DNA of 64,000 nt from Rhodobiaceae bacterium (GTDB lineage: Bacteria; Pseudomonadota; Alphaproteobacteria; Rhizobiales; Tepidamorphaceae). Location of the stretch: positions 102,550 to 166,549 of the forward strand of contig JACKJR010000005.1 in the NCBI GenBank assembly GCA_020637855.1, written 5' to 3'. The number at the start of each line of letters is the position of its first letter. Positions within the stretch are counted from its first letter, which is position 1. Under the pieces are notes generated by a model that saw nothing but the letters and a program-made list of their open reading frames with translations, was not told the DNA's origin and searched no databases. Of the stretch, positions 58,772-64,000 are shown piece by piece. Both the position numbers and the translations under genes were made by a program.

Positions 58772-59323
58772 TCAATATTCCTCCGCTAGCATGATCGTCA
58801 GCACGCGCGTGGTGACAGACGGGTCCGCCGGGTCGTGGGAGAGGGCTTCCATCGCCTTGTCGAAATAGTCGATCTTGAAAAACAGCTTGAGCCCTTCGAC
58901 CGTCACGGCGCCGAAGTCATGCTCCTGGTGCGGATCATTGCTCTTTGTGAAGACATCGAATTCGGCAACGGCTTTCAGCGCGGTGGCGATGAGGGCTTCA
59001 CCCTCAGCGGTGACGCCGGCTGTGATAACGAGGTTGCCGGTTCTGCTGCTGTTGCGGCGCAAGGCGTCATTGAGATCGCGGATTTGGGCGATCCGGTCCG
59101 GCGTACCTTGTTTCCATTCGAGCGAGGCTTCACCGCCGCAATTGTCGCAATGGACATAATCGAATGTCGCCGCGAGCACCCAATCCTGGGTGGCAGGATC
59201 CCATGATGCCCAGGCGTCGTGATAGACGCGATGCGATCCGCACGTGCTGCACAACGGATATTCAGGCTGTTTTTCGTCTGGTTTCGACGCGGCGGTTGCC
59301 ACGTCCGGTGTGTCAATGGACAT
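58772..59323 (-). CDS. DUF3768 protein with zinc-ribbon-like N terminus
   Basis: 183 residues. Two Cys pairs (CSTCGSHRVYHD and YVHCDNCGG) form a probable zinc ribbon, and the rest matches DUF3768: IRDLNDALRRN, VITAGVTAEGEALIATALKAVAEFD, HDFGAVTVEGLKLFFKIDYFD, DPSVTTRVLTIMLAEEY. The DUF3768 family is frequent on alphaproteobacterial mobile elements, function unknown. GGAGG lies before the ATG chosen. It is followed by a hairpin and preceded by the toxin-antitoxin pair. Confidence 0.85.
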   Translation of the reverse strand: MSIDTPDVATAASKPDEKQPEYPLCSTCGSHRVYHDAWASWDPATQDWVLAATFDYVHCDNCGGEASLEWKQGTPDRIAQIRDLNDALRRNSSRTGNLVITAGVTAEGEALIATALKAVAEFDVFTKSNDPHQEHDFGAVTVEGLKLFFKIDYFDKAMEALSHDPADPSVTTRVLTIMLAEEY

Positions 59324-59388
59324 GTTCTGTCTCCCTCCACTGGTCACACCCGGATCATCCGGATGCGCCCGATGAGGGGAGACGGATC

Positions 59389-59676
59389 TTAAAGCCGTTC
59401 CGGCCATTGGCGCGTCGCGTGATAGACGCGTAGGATCTGGATCGCGCCGCGCACCTGGCGATAGGGCACGACGAATGGCGTCTTCGCGATCACCAGTTCC
59501 CGTGTACCGGGCACGCGCCCCGGCCGGCCCATATGCGGCATGTCGGGAAGCAATCTTTCGATGCTGTCGATGATATGCAGCGCCACCCGTTTCGCCGCCT
59601 GACGATCGTCCTCGGCGATGAAGGTGCGCACATGAACGAGGTCTTGGACCGCCTCAGGCGACCAGACGACATTCAT
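59389..59676 (-). CDS. RelE/ParE superfamily toxin
   Basis: 95 residues: VVWSPEAVQDLVHVRTFIAEDD, RLLPDMPHMGRPGRVPGTRELVIAKTPFVVPYRQVRGAIQILRVYHATRQWP, the standard RelE/ParE pattern with the C-terminal Arg and His-Trp. Such toxins act on translating mRNA (RelE) or gyrase (ParE); which one cannot be told. It overlaps the antitoxin gene by four bases (ATGA), antitoxin first. Probably stabilises the element. Confidence 0.92.
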   Translation of the reverse strand: MNVVWSPEAVQDLVHVRTFIAEDDRQAAKRVALHIIDSIERLLPDMPHMGRPGRVPGTRELVIAKTPFVVPYRQVRGAIQILRVYHATRQWPERL

Positions 59677-59957
59677 GCCGTCATTGGCCGCTCCTCGGGT
59701 AAGGTCAGTTCGCCGGCATCATCCCAGGACTGAACCCAATCGCGCACACTGTCCTGGCTGAGTGCCTCGCCGTCATCGAGCGAAGCGATCGCTTGCTTTA
59801 AGCCTGCGACCTGCCACGCATTGATATCGAGATAGTCGTTGATGGCTTCTGCTGCGAGATACGACCGGCTGCGACCGGTATCCTTGGCAAGCTGTTCCAA
59901 CCGCTCCTTTGCGGTTGGATCCATCCGGATGGTGAATGTGGTTGAGCTTGAATCCAT
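59673..59957 (-). CDS. Ribbon-helix-helix (CopG/ParD-like) antitoxin
   Basis: 94 residues. The N-terminal TTFTIRMDPTAKERLEQLAKDTGRSRSYLAAEAINDYLD is a ribbon-helix-helix DNA-binding domain; the acidic C terminus (DGEALSQDSVRDWVQSWDD) is fit to wrap the toxin. First gene of the pair, so it would repress its own promoter. The start MDSSSTTF lies beside a Gly-rich palindromic stretch. Confidence 0.92.
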   Translation of the reverse strand: MDSSSTTFTIRMDPTAKERLEQLAKDTGRSRSYLAAEAINDYLDINAWQVAGLKQAIASLDDGEALSQDSVRDWVQSWDDAGELTLPEERPMTA

Positions 59958-59999
59958 AAGCGGTACTGGGATGTGTACATGCTACTACGCCCCAGGAAT

Positions 60000-60635
60000 C
60001 GAGCAATCTTGACAACGCCCACGATCCATTGCGCAACCGTTCGACGATCCGACCACGGATCGGAGACATGTCAATTCCGCACTCGAAGCAGAACGCTGAT
60101 CAAACGATTTGACGTGTCACCGGGTCGCGCGCGTCGGCGCTGCTAGCCGCCATTCGCCGATCACACATCAAGAGAATTCGCTAATCCTCAAGGGATACCC
60201 GGCCGACTCCGGGTCTTTCAGATGAGCGCTCTTCCCAAAGAGGCGAATGGCGAGGCCGCCTTAAAGAAACGTCGCGCCCACGCGGGTTTCTAGGCGGCCG
60301 AAGTCGGTACCGTTCCCAAACGGTGCCGAAAAGGCACGGAGTCGGGCGGGTAGCCCGACGCGCGCGACCCGACATAGCGAGTCATAGAACCATATAGCGA
60401 ACGTCGACCCCGCCTTACCCTAAAGGCGGGGCGTAACGTGGGGTGATATCCGGGATTTGGTCGAGAAAATCGACTTTTCGTTCCAAGAACAACACACACG
60501 CCACAACCAGGAAGCGATTTGACCGCAAAATCGCGCATGTATTGAATATATAGAACTATATTTGATCGCTGCATCACATAGCAGAATGTGCCGATTTCAA
60601 GCGCTGATTGGGTGATTGAAGGGGTGGAGAATTTA
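60000..60635. other. Non-coding region left of the replication origin
   Basis: Between the antitoxin and the iterons. No gene is supported; frames such as 60290-60709 on the minus strand are low-complexity, Arg-rich and cross the iterons. It holds a hairpin CCCCGCCTT-AAAGGCGGGG near 60408-60430 and an AT-rich segment (around 60540-60566) suited to strand opening. Confidence 0.5.
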
Positions 60636-60639
60636 CGCC

Positions 60640-60692
60640 AAACCCCCCGCTTGCTACGTCCAAACCCCCCGGATATTTCCCTCAAACCCCCC
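60640..60692. repeat. Three 22-bp-spaced iterons (probable oriV)
   Basis: AAACCCCCC occurs at 60640-60648, 60662-60670 and 60684-60692, so the copies start exactly 22 bases apart, two helical turns, all in one direction. They lie directly past the 3' end of repA and beside an AT-rich stretch, the arrangement of iteron-controlled plasmid origins. RepA binding is inferred. Confidence 0.85.
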
Positions 60693-60715
60693 ACTAAAAA
60701 TCGGGACATAAAGTG

Positions 60716-62209
60716 CTACGCGGCGAGATCTGACGGCGATGCGTTGTCATCCGGCTTCAATTGGTCGGCATATCGCTCAGCCGTGATCCTGGCGATATGA
60801 TGGTCTCTCATTCGGTCTCTAAGGCTGCCAGCATATTTGGCTGCCTTTGCATTGGCTTCAGCCCGAATGCCGGCTTGCTGGTCTATGGGTAGGGTTTCAA
60901 ACAAGCGCTGTGCGAGGATCAGGCGTTGCCCCCAATCGCCATCCTCGGGGCGTTCTGCAGATACATGAGCGACGTGCTCCCGTACGACCTCACGGCGCGT
61001 TTTGGCTGCTATGAACGGTGCGAGATACTGCCGTGTGCCGCCGAGGGTTCGGATATCGAAATTCGTCCGCTCGGCTTCGCGCAAGGCGTAGTCAATGAAG
61101 GCTGGAATTTCGTCGATCGATAGTTCGCTCAATAGCATCGCCGCGGTCCCGCGGTCCTTGGTCGTCACATAGGCAATCGACCGGGCAGGTCTGCCGGTAA
61201 GTTTCTCTGTGAAGAGATACGCAACCTTCAGGGCATCGCCGACAGAGCTGGCTGCCACAGCTTCAGGCTGTTCGGATATGGGGCGTCGCCGGCGATAGAA
61301 GCGATCATAGTCCTGGTAGAAGAGCGGACCTGGCCAGAACGACATAACGAACCCGTCTCCTCCCCTGGCCTTGGCAAGATGATGGCCAGCGAGGAATCCG
61401 GCCTTCGTCAGTTGCTCAATATGCGGGCTCAGTTGCTGAGAGATTCTTGATCCATGCATATGGGCGCGTAACCCACCAAGCCAATCGCGACAGATCGCGT
61501 CATAGCGCTTCTGGAACGTCAGCGATCGGCCGCCCGGGCCTTCATGGAGGTTGGCGAAATGGAAGAACAGCCGGACATAGAGGGCTTGCCCGATCGTGCT
61601 GAGCTTCGCCATCAGATCGTGGTTGAGGCAGGTGAAATGATCATCCTTCAATGACCGGATGATCGGTTCGGCAAGGGTGACGGTGCAGGCCTCGATCGGG
61701 TCGCTGGCAAGGGCGCGGCGCTCGATCAGTATCTCGGGAAAGATATTGAACGAGTGCTCGGTCCAGTTTCCGTTCGCGCCTTTGAACTGCGCCTGGATGA
61801 ACGTGTGATGGATCTCGTACAGGGCGCGTGCAAGTTCCTCGCTGTTCTTGCCGCCCCAACTCTTGCGGCCAACGAGTCGCATGATTTCGCGTTTGCTGAA
61901 TGAGACGTCGCTGCGGATCGGCAGCCCGTGATCGGAATGCTTCTTGATCAGAGCGAAGAACAATTTGTGTGCGAGCTGCCCCGGTTGCCCGATCACCGGA
62001 TCGGGTCGGATGGTGATGGTCTTTTCATCCGATGTTCCTGTGACGACGATCGGCGTCGCATCGGAATTGGGGTCTCGTTTATTGTGCCGAAACAGGGCGC
62101 CTGCGACACGCAGCAGCGTGTTTTCCAGATAGAGCTTTTCAGGTGTCGGAGCTTGGGCAGCATCAACGCCGACTGCCCCCAATCGTGTCCGCTGCGGACT
62201 GTTCGCCAT
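60716..62209 (-). CDS. repA: Replication initiator protein A
   Basis: 497 residues of the RepA type found on alphaproteobacterial plasmids and elements: HKLFFALIKKHSDHGLPIRSDVSFSKREIMRLVGRKSWGG, then IIRSLKDDHFTCLNHDLMAKL and ALYVRLFFHFANLH, with paired winged-helix folds, and a basic C terminus. It would bind the iterons immediately after its gene and start replication. An integrated element with its own RepA may exist as a plasmid-like circle after excision. The upstream gene may regulate it. Confidence 0.9.
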   Translation of the reverse strand: MANSPQRTRLGAVGVDAAQAPTPEKLYLENTLLRVAGALFRHNKRDPNSDATPIVVTGTSDEKTITIRPDPVIGQPGQLAHKLFFALIKKHSDHGLPIRSDVSFSKREIMRLVGRKSWGGKNSEELARALYEIHHTFIQAQFKGANGNWTEHSFNIFPEILIERRALASDPIEACTVTLAEPIIRSLKDDHFTCLNHDLMAKLSTIGQALYVRLFFHFANLHEGPGGRSLTFQKRYDAICRDWLGGLRAHMHGSRISQQLSPHIEQLTKAGFLAGHHLAKARGGDGFVMSFWPGPLFYQDYDRFYRRRRPISEQPEAVAASSVGDALKVAYLFTEKLTGRPARSIAYVTTKDRGTAAMLLSELSIDEIPAFIDYALREAERTNFDIRTLGGTRQYLAPFIAAKTRREVVREHVAHVSAERPEDGDWGQRLILAQRLFETLPIDQQAGIRAEANAKAAKYAGSLRDRMRDHHIARITAERYADQLKPDDNASPSDLAA

Positions 62210-62268
62210 ATGGGATCAGTATAACCCGCAAGCCCATGAGAAGCGTGGCCAGCGCGTGTGGAGATCGC

Positions 62269-62883
62269 TCAAGCCGTATGATCAAGCGGCTCATCTTCCC
62301 CGATGGTTTGAGTGGGCGGAAAAGGATCTGGTGATTTCAACAGCGGCGCCAACATTCGTTGTAGGCCACCAATCAGATGGTTGGTCTCCCGGCTGCGTTC
62401 GGTCAGATCTTTGATCTGATCGTCCTTGGTGCCGATCTGCTCGCGCAGGAAGGTATTCTCGTCCTCCAGCCGTTCGACATACCGCGACATCGCATCAGGT
62501 TCGGTCGCGACATGACGCGGCTGGTCGTGAGATGCCGTCGTATCTGTCGCCATCGAATTATCTTGCGGATTAGGGGCGTCATTTGTCGCGCTTGATCGCG
62601 CTAGGTCGCGTCCAATCGCGACGCCTGTCGCCTGGGAAAGCTGATCCAGTTCCGCCAAGTGCCGTGCGACAGACGCCGGCGTCACGCGGTACATGTCGCC
62701 GAGTGCTGTGGGTTGTTTCAGACAATGAAGATGGCCGTTTGCGCAATACCGCTGCAGCGTGCGGATCGTGCGCGGGTGGCCAGCCTCAACATATCGATCG
62801 GCGACAGCATCGATTGTCAGAATGTATTTGTCGTCGTCATCCGCCGCGTCATGTCGCGAGAGGTCGTGCATGGGATCATCCAT
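62269..62883 (-). CDS. DNA-binding protein with coiled coil next to repA
   Basis: About 204 residues. LTIDAVADRYVEAGHPRTIRTLQRYCANGHLHCLK is a MerR-like helix-turn-helix that ends in a wing; from about 135 a heptad-rich helix (RYVERLEDENTFLREQIGTKDDQIKDL) gives a coiled coil for dimerisation. It is 59 bases upstream of repA, on the same strand. Probably a replication regulator or partition helper of the element. Start uncertain: ATG 62883, 62871 and a longer frame to 63000 are open, and no clear ribosome site is seen. Confidence 0.72.
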   Translation of the reverse strand: MDDPMHDLSRHDAADDDDKYILTIDAVADRYVEAGHPRTIRTLQRYCANGHLHCLKQPTALGDMYRVTPASVARHLAELDQLSQATGVAIGRDLARSSATNDAPNPQDNSMATDTTASHDQPRHVATEPDAMSRYVERLEDENTFLREQIGTKDDQIKDLTERSRETNHLIGGLQRMLAPLLKSPDPFPPTQTIGEDEPLDHTA

Positions 62884-63100
62884 GAGAGGAATGATAACGC
62901 CTCTAGACCAAAGGGTGGGGGAGTTGTCCCCATCAACCCCAGCAGGTTGAGTGTAGGCTGGCTTGTGTAAACCGATGTTTCTGAATGCGGGAACAGGCAC
63001 GAATTTAAGACTAGGTGATCAACAGTGTGCGGCCACCAATTGTCCATATAAGTCCCGCGACATATGCTTAGCGCTAGCGTTGAAGCTGAAAATTCAGGCG

Positions 63101-63688
63101 ATGAGCAAAGATCCTAAATTTAAGGTCCAGCAACTGAGCGCAGTCGCGGCAATCTGTTCCGCAGCAGCAGCCCTCATAAGCGTTTTTCTGAGTGCCTATG
63201 CGGTTTATATGGCTAAGTCTTCCTTAGATCATGCAGTGAGAATGGAGCAAATCCGAATAAGGCCTCATATCGATATTGCAGGTGGTCGGTTTTATGCATT
63301 TGATGTCATAAAAATTATCAACACCGGCTTGGGTCCAGCCATTATAGAGAGCATCGTGATTAGCAATGGCGAAACGAAGATCGACTTAGCGGACCCCAAA
63401 GTAAACCGATCACCAAATGTATGGAGCGCAATTGAGGCTATATTTAAATTTCAAGAATCATCATTTATTTGGAACACGCAAGATTATTTTTCTATACAAA
63501 ATATAGATAAGGGGAGTGGATTAGGTCAGGGTGAATCATTTCCGATTTTCCTAAGTCACAAATATGAAAGCATGACATCTGAGCAAAAAAAGGCGTTAGA
63601 AGAAATTTTGATGAAATTTCAACAAAATGGAAATATAACGATAATATATTGCTCTTTTGATAAAATAGAATGTTTTACAACTGGCTAA
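63101..63688 (+). CDS. Hypothetical single-pass membrane protein
   Basis: 195 residues. Membrane helix at about 13-42 (LSAVAAICSAAAALISVFLSAYAVYMA), then MEQIRIRPHIDIAGGRFYAFDVIKIINTGLGPAIIESI, a beta-sandwich-like pattern common in anchored proteins of unknown function. AT-rich codon use. The stop lies 4 bases before the radical SAM gene, so they are probably one transcript. The frame allows a start at 62963, but MSKDPKFK is better placed. Confidence 0.6.
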   Translation: MSKDPKFKVQQLSAVAAICSAAAALISVFLSAYAVYMAKSSLDHAVRMEQIRIRPHIDIAGGRFYAFDVIKIINTGLGPAIIESIVISNGETKIDLADPKVNRSPNVWSAIEAIFKFQESSFIWNTQDYFSIQNIDKGSGLGQGESFPIFLSHKYESMTSEQKKALEEILMKFQQNGNITIIYCSFDKIECFTTG

Positions 63689-63692
63689 TGTA

Positions 63693-64000
63693 ATGCATAT
63701 ACATCCCATCAAAAAGAGAAAGATAAATAGTAATGATTCATTATTAGTTGATAGTGCGGGTGGGTTTTTCTCATCAAATGATTCATTTATTGAAAGATTG
63801 GCCTTAGAAAACTTATCAAAAACTGATAAATCATTTCTTCTGCAAAACGGTCACGCTTTCGAGCATCACATGGATCTTGACTATCTTGGGTTCGTGTATC
63901 GCCGATCGGCGAGGCGCTTTGCGCCTCAAAATATGAACTATCTGATCTTGGTTCCGACACTACGCTGCAACTTGGCTTGCAGCTATTGCCAAGTATCGCG
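63693..64000 (+). CDS. Radical SAM protein, HxsB-like (partial, cut by window end)
   Basis: First 102 codons. After a variable N-terminal part (SLLVDSAGGFFSSNDSFIERLALENLSK in outline), MNYLILVPTLRCNLACSYCQVS holds the CX3CX2C cluster motif. The order PTLRC...CxYCQVS and the N-terminal segment resemble HxsB, the radical SAM maturase of the His-Xaa-Ser peptide system. If so, HxsC, HxsD and the precursor should follow to the right. AT-rich 5' part turning to normal composition near the cluster motif. Cannot be judged further. Confidence 0.65.
   Translation, partial: MHIHPIKKRKINSNDSLLVDSAGGFFSSNDSFIERLALENLSKTDKSFLLQNGHAFEHHMDLDYLGFVYRRSARRFAPQNMNYLILVPTLRCNLACSYCQVS

Noticed and set aside
60290..60709. 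139-codon minus-strand frame across the iterons
   Set aside because: Covers the 22-bp iterons and hairpins, Arg/Gly-rich, no ribosome site; better read as origin DNA.

Overview
The window reads as chromosome of an alphaproteobacterium of the order Hyphomicrobiales (Rhizobiales). The evidence is rhizobial-type gene order (murA, DUF2948, UPF0262, low-Mr phosphatase, infA, maf, yacG, tRNA-Phe), a FixL-FixJ-FixK oxygen-sensing cascade beside ccoNOQP-ccoGHIS, hemA of the 5-aminolevulinate synthase type, an Omp25/31-like porin and the intergenic palindromes usual in this order. Genus and species cannot be decided from the sequence alone.

Region 1 (1-10.3 kb): a beta-oxidation run (acyl-CoA dehydrogenase, thiolase, FadB-type fusion), an HSL-family esterase, YjbQ, small membrane proteins, then a DUF4212 plus sodium/solute symporter pair that probably imports acetate or another short carboxylate. 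Region 2 (10.4-17.7 kb): a LuxR-type response regulator and a 1169-residue transporter-kinase fusion (CrbR/CrbS type), followed divergently by an exonuclease-CBS-DUF294 fusion. Together these look like a sensing and uptake module for short-chain carboxylates. Region 3 (17.8-34.8 kb): mscL, an aminotransferase, then the low-oxygen respiration block fixL-fixJ-RR-fixK, hemN, ccoNOQP, ccoGHIS and hemA. Two FixK/FNR-type boxes (at hemN and ccoN) show how FixK would switch it on.

Region 4 (34.8-46.7 kb): small secreted proteins, a porin, tRNA-Thr, and the conserved murA-to-yacG block. The block lacks hisD at its usual place and carries two insertions: cytochrome c' plus multicopper oxidase, and acyl-CoA synthetase plus SDR.

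Region 5 (46.7-64.0 kb, continuing beyond the window): an integrative element at tRNA-Phe. It has a P4-type integrase, a repressor flanked by hexamer repeats, an orphan 59-residue Cys/Gly-rich peptide unit, a replication-relaxation protein, two VirD4/TraG-like ATPases, a retron-like locus (HEPN-like gene, winged-helix gene, msr-msd-like RNA, reverse transcriptase), a cyclase-palm-like gene, DUF3768, a RelE/ParE-type toxin-antitoxin pair, RepA with three 22-bp iterons, and at the very end the start of a radical SAM maturase resembling HxsB. The retron-like locus and the Cys-rich peptide are the most interesting items.
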